Below the pieces are notes generated by a model. It was not told where the DNA came from. It did no database searches and was given only the letters and a program-made list of their open reading frames with translations. A program made the position numbers and the translations under genes. Below, piece by piece: positions 7,325-13,421 of a DNA stretch of 13,421 nt. How positions within the stretch are numbered: position 1 is the stretch's first letter; every line of letters begins with the position of its first letter. This DNA comes from DATESG01 sp035270925 (GTDB lineage: Bacteria > Bacillota_I > Bacilli_A > RFN20 > CAG-826): positions 1 through 13,421 of the forward strand of contig DATESG010000067.1 in the NCBI GenBank assembly GCA_035270925.1, read 5' to 3'.

Positions 7325-7350
7325 TAAAAAAAGCCCCCCGAAGGAGGCTT
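7324..7350 (-). terminator. Intrinsic terminator of the str operon, downstream of tuf
   Basis: The minus-strand RNA forms AAGCCUCC-UUCG-GGGGGCUU (8-bp stem with one U-G wobble, closed by an exceptionally stable C(UUCG)G tetraloop) at 7331-7350, followed by a run of U. It begins 23 nt after the tuf stop codon. This is the only clear Rho-independent terminator in the window. Confidence 0.93.
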
Positions 7351-7373
7351 AATAACTAATATAAATTAATTAA

Positions 7374-8558
7374 TTATTTTAAGATTTCGATGACTGTTCC
7401 AGCACCGACGGTACGACCGCCTTCACGAATTGAGAACTTAGTTCCTTGTTCGATTGCAACTGGGTGAATCAATTCGATTTGTAATTCAACAGTATCACCT
7501 GGCATAACCATGTCAACACCGGTAGGTAAGGAAATTACGCCTGTAATATCGGTAGTGCGGAAGTAGAATTGTGGGCGGTAGTTGCTTAAGAAAGCTGTGT
7601 GACGGCCACCTTCTTCTTTGGTTAAGACGTAGACTTGAGCGCTAAATCTGGTGTGAGGTTTCACTGAACCTGGTTTGGCAAGGACTTGACCGCGTTCGAT
7701 TTGATCACGTGAGACGCCACGTAAGAGGGCGCCAATGTTATCACCAGCAACGGCTTGGTCGAGTAATTTTCTGAACATCTCTAAACCAGTAACGACAGTT
7801 GTTTGTGTTGGTCTAATACCAACGATTTCAACGTTTTCGTTAATTTTAACTGTTCCACGTTCAACACGGCCAGTGACGACGGTTCCACGGCCAGAAATGG
7901 TCATGACGTCTTCAATTGGGAGTAAGAATGGTAGATCAACTAAACGGGTTGGATCTGGGACGTAGCTATCAACTGCGGCCATTAATTCAAGAATTGATTT
8001 TTGTGCTTCTGGGTCGCCTTCAAGGGCTTTACGGGCACTACCACGGATAACTGGTGTGTCATCGCCTGGGAAACCGTAGCTGTTTAAGAGGTCACGGACT
8101 TCCATTTCAACGATGTCAACTAGTTCTGGGTCATCAACGAGGTCAACTTTATTTAGATAAACGACAACATATGGAACACCAACTTGACGAGCAAGAAGAA
8201 TATGTTCACGTGTTTGTGGCATGACACCATCGGTTGCGGCAACAACGAGGATTGCTCCATCCATTTGTGCAGCACCAGTAATCATGTTCTTGACATAGTC
8301 AGCATGCCCTGGGCAGTCGACGTGTGCGTAGTGACGTTTTTCAGTTTGGTATTCAATGTGTGAAGTGTTAATTGTAATACCACGAGCTTTTTCTTCCGGA
8401 GCTGAGTCAATTTGCGCATACTCCATAACTTTAGTACCACCTGCTATTGCAAGCGTTTTGGTGATTGCCGCGGTTAATGTTGTCTTACCATGGTCAACGT
8501 GACCGATAGTTCCAATATTAACGTGGACTTTACTTCTATCGAATTTTGCTTTTGCCAT
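7374..8558 (-). CDS. tuf: Elongation factor Tu
   Basis: GTPase that delivers aminoacyl-tRNA to the ribosomal A site. At 394 residues it is full length for the family (about 393-397). G-domain motifs are intact: GHVDHGKT (19-26), RGITI (59-63, with Thr62 of switch I), DCPGH (81-85, with catalytic His85), NKVD (136-139) and the SAR motif near 174-176. Domain II (about 209-298) carries GRGTVVTGRVERG, and domain III ends with IREGGRTVGAGTVIEILK. Sequence style is that of Bacilli and Mollicutes rather than Proteobacteria. It is the last gene of the str operon, separated from fusA by 109 bp that contain a secondary promoter candidate and two inverted repeats, and followed by a strong terminator. 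AAGGAGG lies 7 nt upstream of the ATG. No truncation, frameshift or unusual insertion seen. Confidence 0.99.
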   Translation of the reverse strand: MAKAKFDRSKVHVNIGTIGHVDHGKTTLTAAITKTLAIAGGTKVMEYAQIDSAPEEKARGITINTSHIEYQTEKRHYAHVDCPGHADYVKNMITGAAQMDGAILVVAATDGVMPQTREHILLARQVGVPYVVVYLNKVDLVDDPELVDIVEMEVRDLLNSYGFPGDDTPVIRGSARKALEGDPEAQKSILELMAAVDSYVPDPTRLVDLPFLLPIEDVMTISGRGTVVTGRVERGTVKINENVEIVGIRPTQTTVVTGLEMFRKLLDQAVAGDNIGALLRGVSRDQIERGQVLAKPGSVKPHTRFSAQVYVLTKEEGGRHTAFLSNYRPQFYFRTTDITGVISLPTGVDMVMPGDTVELQIELIHPVAIEQGTKFSIREGGRTVGAGTVIEILK

Positions 8559-8581
8559 AATATTTCCTCCTTAGTTATATT

Positions 8582-8598
8582 TCGTTAGCATTTAACGA
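8582..8598 (-). repeat. Small hairpin in the tuf leader
   Basis: TCGTTA-AATGC-TAACGA forms a 6-bp stem with a 5-nt loop, placed between the tuf promoter candidate and the tuf ribosome binding site, so it would be at the 5' end of a tuf-only mRNA. It has no U-tract and could act in mRNA stability or translation; this is inference. Confidence 0.4.
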
Positions 8599-8602
8599 TT
8601 TT

Positions 8603-8631
8603 ATCTTATAGCAAGATTATAAATAAATCAA
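8603..8631 (-). promoter_or_regulatory. Candidate internal promoter for tuf
   Basis: Between fusA and tuf the minus strand reads TTGATT (8626-8631) and then TGCTATAAGAT. Taking TAAGAT (8603-8608) as -10 gives a 17-bp spacer. Taking TATAAG (8605-8610) gives an extended -10 (TGC before it) with a 15-bp spacer. A separate TATAAT (8616-8621) has only a TTAACA 19 bp ahead. The region is AT-rich, so chance matches are likely. A second promoter for tuf, which is needed in excess over the other str genes, would make biological sense. Confidence 0.4.
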
Positions 8632-8632
8632 T

Positions 8633-8647
8633 ATTAACAATGTTAAT
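8633..8647. repeat. AT-rich 15-bp palindrome between fusA and tuf
   Basis: ATTAACA-T-TGTTAAT is a perfect inverted repeat with a single central base, lying about 20 bp after the fusA stop and just upstream of the candidate tuf promoter. It may be a protein-binding site. It is too weak and lacks the U-tract needed for a terminator. Confidence 0.35.
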
Positions 8648-8667
8648 GCTGATTATGAGACGTGTAA

Positions 8668-10764
8668 TTAGCGAGTGGTCATTCCGTTTTTCTTAATTAC
8701 TTCTTCGGCAACGTAACGTGGACATTCGCCATAATGTGAGAAAGTCATTGAATAGTTACCGCGACCTTGAGTAAAACTACGAAGATCGGTAACATAGCCA
8801 AACATTTCTGATAATGGGACTTCGGCGTCAATAACTTTAGCGTTACCTCTTTGGGTTTCGCCGGTCATTTGACCACGTCTTCTTGCAACGTCACCTAAGA
8901 CGTCGCCATAGTATTGTTCAGGAACAGTAATTTCAACCTTCATAATCGGTTCAAGTAATACTGGTGAAGCTTTTTTGGCGGCCTCTTTTAGGGCCATTGA
9001 AGCAGCAATTTTGTAGGCTGATTCACTACTATCGACATCATGGTAGCTCCCATCATATAAGGTTGCTTTGATATCAATAACAGGATAGCCAGCGACAAGA
9101 CCACGGTTAAGCGAATCCTTAATACCTTCATTTGTTGGTTTGATGAATTCACGAGGGACTGAGCCGCCGACAATTGCATCAACGAATTCATAGCCCTTAC
9201 CTGGGTTAGGTTCGAACTTAATCCAGACGTGACCATATTGACCACGACCACCTGATTGCTTAATGTATTTTCCTTCACAATTAGCGGTTCCGGTCAGCGT
9301 TTCACGGTATCCAACTTGTGGAGCACCAACGTTAACGGCAACGTTGAATTCACGACGAAGACGATCAACTAAGACGTCAAGGTGTAACTCACCAACACCG
9401 GCAATAATGGTTTGACCGGTTTCAACACTAGTATGAACTTTGAATGTTGGATCTTCTTCGGCTAATTTAAGTAGGCCTGCTGTCATCTTTTCTTGGTCGG
9501 CTCTAGTTTTAGGTTCGACCGCTTGTTCGATTACAGGTTCTGGGAACACCATTCTTTCAAGAATGATTTTGTTTTTTTCTTCGCAGATGGTATCACCGGT
9601 GATCGTGTTTTTAAAACCAACGACGGCACCGATATCACCAGCTTTAAGTTCATCAACTTCTTCGCGGTGATTAGAGTGCATGAGCACTAAACGGGCAATA
9701 CGTTCTTTAATTCCTTTAGTGGAGTTATAAACATATGAGCCGGCCGTGATTTTTCCTGAGTAAACACGGACGTATGCAAGCCGGCCAATGAATGGATCGG
9801 TTGCAATTTTGAAGGCAAGTGCGGCAAGTGGTTCGTTAACATCACTATGACATTGAATGATTGTTCCATTTGGAAGTTCGCCTTTAGCAGGTGGAACGTC
9901 AAGTGGACTTGGTAGATAATCAACAACACCATCTAGTAAGAGTTGGACACCCTTGTTTTTATAAGCACTACCCGCAAATACTGGGAAGAATGAACCGGTT
10001 AAGACTGCTTTACGAATGACCTTCTTGATTTCTGGAACAGTTAGTTCTTCGCCATCAAGGTATTTCATCATGAATTCATCATCATATTGTGAGATGGCTT
10101 CGAGTAATCTTGCACGGTAGAGTTCAACTTTTCCAGTCAGTTCAGCCGGAATTGCGATTTCGGTTGGAGCGTGGGTGTTATCGGTGTCGTAAACCCAAGC
10201 TCTTTTCTCGATTAAATCAACAACCCCTATAAAATCAGATTCAACACCAATTGGATATTGAACCGCCGCAGCATTAGCTGCTAAACGGGAGTGAAGCGTA
10301 TCAACGCTCATTTCAAAATCAGCACCAATAGCATCCATTTTATTAACAAAGACAATACGTGGAACGTTATATTTTGTTCCTTGACGCCAAACTGTTTCAG
10401 TTTGTGGTTCAACACCACTCTTGGCATCTAGAACTGTCACAGCACCATCTAAAACCCGGAGTGAACGTTCAACTTCAACGGTGAAGTCAACGTGCCCTGG
10501 AGTGTCGATAATGTTGACACGAATACCTTTCCAAAAGGCGGTTGTGGCAGCACTTGTGATTGTGATGCCGCGTTCTTGTTCTTGCGCCATCCAGTCCATT
10601 GTTGCTGCCCCAGCATGGGTTTCACCAATTTTGTGAATCTTTCCTGTATAGAAAAGAATACGTTCAGTGGTGGTCGTTTTACCTGCATCAATATGGGCCA
10701 TGATACCGATATTGCGCGTATGAGCTAGGTCATAACTCTTGAGATCATTTTTAATATCAGACAT
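8668..10764 (-). CDS. fusA: Elongation factor G
   Basis: Translocase GTPase that moves tRNA and mRNA through the ribosome after peptide-bond formation, and with RRF splits ribosomes during recycling. 698 residues, normal for bacterial EF-G. The GTPase motifs are AHIDAGKT (23-30), RGITI (65-69), DTPGH (87-91, catalytic His91) and NKMD (141-144). The rest shows EF-G domains II to V, including GGRGQYGHVWIKFEP in domain IV and RRGQMTG with the conserved C-terminal SYSMTFSHY-like stretch (here NYSMTFSHYGECP) in domain V. The presence of domain IV and the str-operon context identify housekeeping EF-G rather than a tetracycline-protection paralogue. It follows rpsG by 11 bp, and its GAGGAGG overlaps the rpsG stop codon, implying coupled translation. 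No anomalies seen. Confidence 0.99.
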   Translation of the reverse strand: MSDIKNDLKSYDLAHTRNIGIMAHIDAGKTTTTERILFYTGKIHKIGETHAGAATMDWMAQEQERGITITSAATTAFWKGIRVNIIDTPGHVDFTVEVERSLRVLDGAVTVLDAKSGVEPQTETVWRQGTKYNVPRIVFVNKMDAIGADFEMSVDTLHSRLAANAAAVQYPIGVESDFIGVVDLIEKRAWVYDTDNTHAPTEIAIPAELTGKVELYRARLLEAISQYDDEFMMKYLDGEELTVPEIKKVIRKAVLTGSFFPVFAGSAYKNKGVQLLLDGVVDYLPSPLDVPPAKGELPNGTIIQCHSDVNEPLAALAFKIATDPFIGRLAYVRVYSGKITAGSYVYNSTKGIKERIARLVLMHSNHREEVDELKAGDIGAVVGFKNTITGDTICEEKNKIILERMVFPEPVIEQAVEPKTRADQEKMTAGLLKLAEEDPTFKVHTSVETGQTIIAGVGELHLDVLVDRLRREFNVAVNVGAPQVGYRETLTGTANCEGKYIKQSGGRGQYGHVWIKFEPNPGKGYEFVDAIVGGSVPREFIKPTNEGIKDSLNRGLVAGYPVIDIKATLYDGSYHDVDSSESAYKIAASMALKEAAKKASPVLLEPIMKVEITVPEQYYGDVLGDVARRRGQMTGETQRGNAKVIDAEVPLSEMFGYVTDLRSFTQGRGNYSMTFSHYGECPRYVAEEVIKKNGMTTR

Positions 10765-10775
10765 TATTACCTCCT

Positions 10776-11246
10776 CTAGTAACGATAGTGCGCGTAAGCT
10801 TTATTGGCTTCCGCCATCTTATGCGTATCTTCGCGCTTCTTGACTGATGCGCCGGTTCCGTTTGCGGCATCAATAATTTCAGCGGCTAATCTTTCTTCCA
10901 TTGTCTTCTCATTACGGAGACGTGAATAGTTAACTAACCATCTAAGACCTAACGTTGTTTTCCGTTCAGTGGTAACTTCAGTTGGGACTTGGTAGTTTTG
11001 GCCGCCGACACGACGAACCTTTAATTCTACTTCCGGCATGATATTGCTTATCGCGGTCGCGAAGACGTCCATGGCTGGTTGGCCGGTTTTTGTCTCGATA
11101 CGTTTGAAAGCGTTGTATAAAATGGTTTGGGAAACTCCGCGTTTTCCGTCAAACATGATTTTATTAATTAGACGTGTAACAAGTTTTGAATTATAAATTG
11201 GATCTGGCAACACATCGCGTTTGGCTACATTTCCTTTACGTGGCAT
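10776..11246 (-). CDS. rpsG: 30S ribosomal protein S7
   Basis: Primary 16S rRNA-binding protein that nucleates assembly of the 30S head and lines the E-site/mRNA exit region. 156 residues, the standard length. Conserved segments include MPRKGNVAKRDVLPDPIY at the N-terminus, INKIMFDGKRGVSQTI, VRRVGGQNYQVPTEV, LGLRWLVNYSR and the final HYRY. It lies 44 bp after rpsL and 11 bp before fusA, the canonical str order. Start confirmed by GGAAGGAGG 8-9 nt upstream. In several bacteria S7 is the translational autoregulator of this operon, binding the rpsL-rpsG junction. Here that junction can form only a weak ATTAT-TCG-ATAAT stem, so such control is not evident from sequence. Confidence 0.99.
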   Translation of the reverse strand: MPRKGNVAKRDVLPDPIYNSKLVTRLINKIMFDGKRGVSQTILYNAFKRIETKTGQPAMDVFATAISNIMPEVELKVRRVGGQNYQVPTEVTTERKTTLGLRWLVNYSRLRNEKTMEERLAAEIIDAANGTGASVKKREDTHKMAEANKAYAHYRY

Positions 11247-11290
11247 ATAAATTCCTCCTTCCTGAATTATCGAATAATATACCTTAAATA

Positions 11291-11713
11291 CTAATTTTCT
11301 GCTTTAACTGGGCGCTTGGTTCCGTATTGACTACGGCCTTGACGACGTTTGTCGACACCGGCTGTATCAAGTCTACCGCGAACGATGTGATAACGAACAC
11401 CTGGTAAATCAGGGACACGGCCACCGCGAATTAACACGGTACTATGTTCTTGTAAGTTATGTCCTTCACCGCCGATATAGGCTGTGACTTCATAGCCATT
11501 TGAAAGACGAACCCGAGCATATTTACGCAACGCTGAGTTAGGTTTCTTTGGAGTCATTGTTCCAACACGAGTACATACTCCACGTTTTTGCGCGGCGTTT
11601 TGTTCTGTCTCGACGCGTTTCAATGAGTTCCACCGACGATTGAGCGCTGGTGATTTACTTTTGTAGGTTACTTTAACCCGTCCTTGTCTGACCAATTGAT
11701 TAATTGTAGGCAT
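11291..11713 (-). CDS. rpsL: 30S ribosomal protein S12, with Pro at the usual Lys88 position
   Basis: Decoding-centre protein controlling translational accuracy and the site of classical streptomycin-resistance mutations. 140 residues from the ATG at 11713, of the longer Gram-positive type with an N-terminal insert of about 13 residues. KRGVCTRVGT and TPKKPNSALRK (54-64) are intact, with Lys56 matching E. coli Lys43 (Met counted). The second loop reads GGRVPDLPGVRYH (97-109): residue 101 is Pro (codon CCT) where E. coli, Bacillus and most bacteria have Lys88. The following Asp102 is retained. The reading frame could open 12 codons earlier at a GTG (11749), but that start lacks a ribosome binding site, whereas AAAGGAG precedes 11713 at 7 nt and MPTINQLVRQGR is the family N-terminus. 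First gene of the str operon, expressed from a perfect promoter. Confidence 0.98.
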   Translation of the reverse strand: MPTINQLVRQGRVKVTYKSKSPALNRRWNSLKRVETEQNAAQKRGVCTRVGTMTPKKPNSALRKYARVRLSNGYEVTAYIGGEGHNLQEHSTVLIRGGRVPDLPGVRYHIVRGRLDTAGVDKRRQGRSQYGTKRPVKAEN

Positions 11714-11720
11714 AAGTTTT

Positions 11721-11727
11721 CTCCTTT
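11721..11727 (-). promoter_or_regulatory. Ribosome binding site deciding the rpsL start
   Basis: AAAGGAG on the minus strand, 7 nt before the ATG at 11713. The upstream in-frame GTG at 11749 is preceded by CACCCGGTATC, with no match to the 16S 3' end. This fixes the shorter, conserved S12 N-terminus. Confidence 0.8.
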
Positions 11728-11750
11728 CATAACACTTATTGCACGACACG

Positions 11751-11797
11751 ATACCGGGTGTATCAAGTTTTTCACTTAAAAAATGACCGGTATGGTC
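11751..11797 (-). promoter_or_regulatory. Structured rpsL leader with two mutually exclusive foldings
   Basis: Within the leader of about 93 nt, fold A is a small hairpin GACC-AUACC-GGUC (11785-11797) followed by A and six U (11778-11783), resembling a weak intrinsic terminator. Fold B pairs AUACCGG (11787-11793) with CCGGUAU (11751-11757), a perfect 7-bp helix, and encloses a second stem UUAAGU-GAAAA-ACUUGA (11763-11779, one U-G pair). The two folds share AUACCGG and cannot coexist, the arrangement expected of an attenuator or ribosomal-protein leader. Pairings are seen in the sequence; the regulatory role is inferred. Confidence 0.45.
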
Positions 11798-11812
11798 TTG
11801 AGCACGGATTTG

Positions 11813-11841
11813 ATTATAGAGTCAACGCTAAAATTTGTCAA
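11813..11841 (-). promoter_or_regulatory. Consensus sigma-A promoter of the str operon
   Basis: Minus strand TTGACA (11836-11841), exactly 17 bp, TATAAT (11813-11818): both boxes perfect. Predicted start is near 11806, giving a leader of about 93 nt before rpsL. Upstream DNA is AT-rich and runs into the end of the metalloprotease gene, whose stop codon is only 20 bp from the -35 box. Such strength fits a ribosomal-protein operon. Confidence 0.9.
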
Positions 11842-11861
11842 CTATCTTAGTGCAAATAGTT
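11840..11861 (-). repeat. Imperfectly placed inverted repeat between the metalloprotease stop and the str -35 box
   Basis: AACTAT (11856-11861, beginning with the last base of the TAA stop) and ATAGTT (11840-11845) are inverted copies 10 bp apart. The second arm runs into the TTGACA -35 box. With no U-tract it is not a terminator. It could be an operator or chance in AT-rich DNA. Confidence 0.25.
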
Positions 11862-13402
11862 TATATTTTTTGTGAAAAATCAATACTGATATAATCACGA
11901 TTTAAATCATTAACCATAAAGGTATAGGCTAATTCATCTCCGCGGTTAAATGTGAAGTCGGTGAAAGTGTTAACGCCAAAAGAATCGCCCTTATAAAATA
12001 AGGTGTCTTCACTAGCCTTTTCTCCTGTTTTAAAGGTGTTTATCCCGTTTTTTTCTAAAAGTGAATATAGTTTAAAGGCCGTCTTTTTGCCTTGATTAGT
12101 GCGTCCAGTTGAATTGGTGTGTGCGAGTAGTTCTAAAAGCCCGGTGTCAACGCCGTCATATTCATCACTATAGACATAATCTCGTAAGTAATTATCTTTT
12201 AATTCATAGACGGTTCTTGCGTCAACATGATAGACCTTCAACCCGGCCCGATTAGGAAGTTTAAATTTTTCGTTGAGCCGACTATCAAATTCATTTAAGG
12301 CGGTTGGGGTGTAATACTCGAGTAATAAGTACTCATCCATCGGGTTACCACTCCAGTGATTATTGATGATGAGCAGATCACCGCTCTCAACGAAGGGCCG
12401 GAGTTTTACTCGTCCAGGCCCATCGAGAATCATTGGCTTCGCCCACTCCAAAAGTAATTTGCTTAGCCCACTATGATCGCCGATTGTGTAGTCCATCATA
12501 TCAAAGCCACCAAGGGGATTATCTTTATCATCAAGATTGACATTATAGTAATCAGGAATTCCAAATAGGTGGCTAACTTCATGAATAAACGTGTGCGCAT
12601 CCGGCTTATGGTTTAAAAGTGTTTGATGACTTTCCAAAAAATAATAGGAACTCCACGCATAATTATGACCAAAAGGTCCACTACCAGTGTTGCCACTTTT
12701 ATCCGCAAATGTTGCATAGGCCCAAAAAATGTTTTTGGCACCAAGTTCACGGTCCGTATTGTTATAGGGGTTGGCATAGACGAGATAGGCAGCATCAATA
12801 TAGCCATCTCCATCCTGATCATAATCAGCAACGCGATCAGGAAATTGGAATTTAAAATTGGCGACTGCTTCTCTTAAAAGCCCGGAAGTGACTGTTTGCT
12901 TGTCTAATCCCTGGTTCATCGCACTATTAATTGAGGCGACTGTGTAAGTTTTACTTTCAAACCACGGAGCTACTTCGCCATTTAATGATAATTTGCCGTA
13001 ACTAGATTTATAGTAAAAACTAGCGACCGATTCCCAAAGCGTCGCTTCGCTTTGGCCAAAAAAGGCGTTTTCTAATTTAATATGGGCATCAACCCCATTG
13101 TTTTTATCAAGTTTGTCGAGTTCATAATCACTAAAAGAGATTGGTAAGACCAAAAGTTTTTGTTCCCCGATACTATCAAGCGTCAAAGTTCTAAAACCCG
13201 CGGAGGGATTTGATCTTGTGACATCAAAAAAACGCTTGTTATATGTTTCAATTTTCGTAGTGTTGATATTTAAGTTGTTCGCACCGACAAACTCTTCGCT
13301 ATATTCATAAGCAGAAAAAACCATGGAAAAAGGGTTACAACTTGTTAGTAGTAACGTTGAGACTAGAAGGCTGAAGCCAGTTAATTTCAAGTTCTTCTTC
13401 AT
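11861..13402 (-). CDS. M6-family metalloprotease lipoprotein (immune inhibitor A-like)
   Basis: Predicted surface-anchored zinc protease of 513 residues. Signal peptide 1-21 has a Lys-rich start, hydrophobic core and lipobox LTSC with Cys22. The catalytic motif HEVSHLFGIPD (274-284) gives zinc ligands His274 and His278 and catalytic Glu275 in the extended HExxHxxGxxD form of M6 peptidases. The Met-turn region is GGFDMMDYT (298-306). An acidic loop DYDQDGDGYID (193-203) before the active site is the usual Ca-binding-like signature of this family. The C-terminal 180 residues are beta-rich, and no PKD, MAM or cell-wall repeat is visible, so this is a compact form. Start at 13402 has AAGGG 5 nt upstream. 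It is upstream of the str operon on the same strand with no clear terminator between. Substrate unknown; host, dietary or envelope proteins are all possible. Confidence 0.93.
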   Translation of the reverse strand: MKKNLKLTGFSLLVSTLLLTSCNPFSMVFSAYEYSEEFVGANNLNINTTKIETYNKRFFDVTRSNPSAGFRTLTLDSIGEQKLLVLPISFSDYELDKLDKNNGVDAHIKLENAFFGQSEATLWESVASFYYKSSYGKLSLNGEVAPWFESKTYTVASINSAMNQGLDKQTVTSGLLREAVANFKFQFPDRVADYDQDGDGYIDAAYLVYANPYNNTDRELGAKNIFWAYATFADKSGNTGSGPFGHNYAWSSYYFLESHQTLLNHKPDAHTFIHEVSHLFGIPDYYNVNLDDKDNPLGGFDMMDYTIGDHSGLSKLLLEWAKPMILDGPGRVKLRPFVESGDLLIINNHWSGNPMDEYLLLEYYTPTALNEFDSRLNEKFKLPNRAGLKVYHVDARTVYELKDNYLRDYVYSDEYDGVDTGLLELLAHTNSTGRTNQGKKTAFKLYSLLEKNGINTFKTGEKASEDTLFYKGDSFGVNTFTDFTFNRGDELAYTFMVNDLNRDYISIDFSQKI

Positions 13403-13421
13403 TGTAACCCTTATTATAAAG

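Noticed and set aside
8988..9278. Out-of-frame open stretches inside fusA and the ATPase gene (for example 8988-9278, 9687-9932, 10449-10691, 4411-4689)
   Set aside because: Fully inside strongly conserved genes in another frame, low-complexity translations, no ribosome binding sites: shadows of real genes.
11247..11290. ATTAT-TCG-ATAAT in the rpsL-rpsG gap, considered as an S7 autoregulatory site
   Set aside because: Only five A-T pairs. It does not resemble the structured rpsL-rpsG junction known from enterobacteria.
11714..11749. Longer S12 reading frame starting at GTG 11749 (12 extra residues with two Cys)
   Set aside because: No ribosome binding site before the GTG. The extra codons overlap the leader and the real AAAGGAG, and MPTINQLVRQ is the conserved S12 start.
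222..12877. Plus-strand open stretches of 60-84 codons throughout
   Set aside because: All lie antisense to well-identified genes, show no recognisable family, and lack ribosome binding sites.
13413..13418. Perfect TATAAT just upstream of the M6 gene
   Set aside because: A start from this box would fall within a few bases of the ATG and exclude the AAGGG ribosome binding site from the mRNA. The matching -35 region lies outside the window.

Overview
The window is a 13.4 kb stretch in which every gene I can support lies on the minus strand. Reading in the direction of transcription (high to low coordinates) it holds: an M6-family metalloprotease lipoprotein; the complete str operon (rpsL, rpsG, fusA, tuf); a pair of translationally coupled RDD-family membrane proteins; and a CUT1-type sugar/polyol ABC transporter (ATPase, two permeases, and a substrate-binding lipoprotein cut off by the window start). 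About 95% of the bases are coding and no gap exceeds 170 bases. I see no tRNA, rRNA, CRISPR array, insertion sequence or prophage.

The organism looks like a low-GC Bacilli-related bacterium near the Mollicutes (an Acholeplasma / Izemoplasma / RF39-like lineage). This is inferred from a Gram-positive-type S12 and EF-Tu, two lipoproteins with lipoboxes, strong AGGAGG-type ribosome binding sites, a sugar-ABC ATPase enlarged by an internal insert as in mycoplasmas, and AT-rich short intergenic regions. UGA is not read as Trp, since all genes stay open with UGG as the Trp codon. UGA is also not used as a stop in any of the ten visible stop codons (6 TAG, 4 TAA). No species can be named from this.

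Regulation is readable. A perfect sigma-A promoter (TTGACA, 17 bp, TATAAT) drives rpsL through a roughly 93-nt leader that can fold in two mutually exclusive ways. A weaker promoter candidate and two inverted repeats lie between fusA and tuf. A clear intrinsic terminator with a UUCG tetraloop ends the tuf transcript, and its U-tract overlaps the -35 box of the next promoter, which drives the RDD pair. The ABC operon has its own extended -10 promoter with nearby inverted repeats, and perfect 17-nt hairpins sit at two of its gene junctions.

Functionally, the str operon supplies two small-subunit proteins and two translation GTPases. The ABC operon imports an unidentified carbohydrate or polyol. 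The M6 lipoprotein is probably a surface protease. The two RDD proteins are the least understood: each carries a predicted extracytoplasmic domain of about 145-175 residues between its first two membrane segments, which is unusual for this family and is the best candidate here for something undescribed. Other points worth checking are a proline in S12 where most bacteria have the streptomycin-site lysine, and the separation of the str operon from rpoBC and the S10 cluster.
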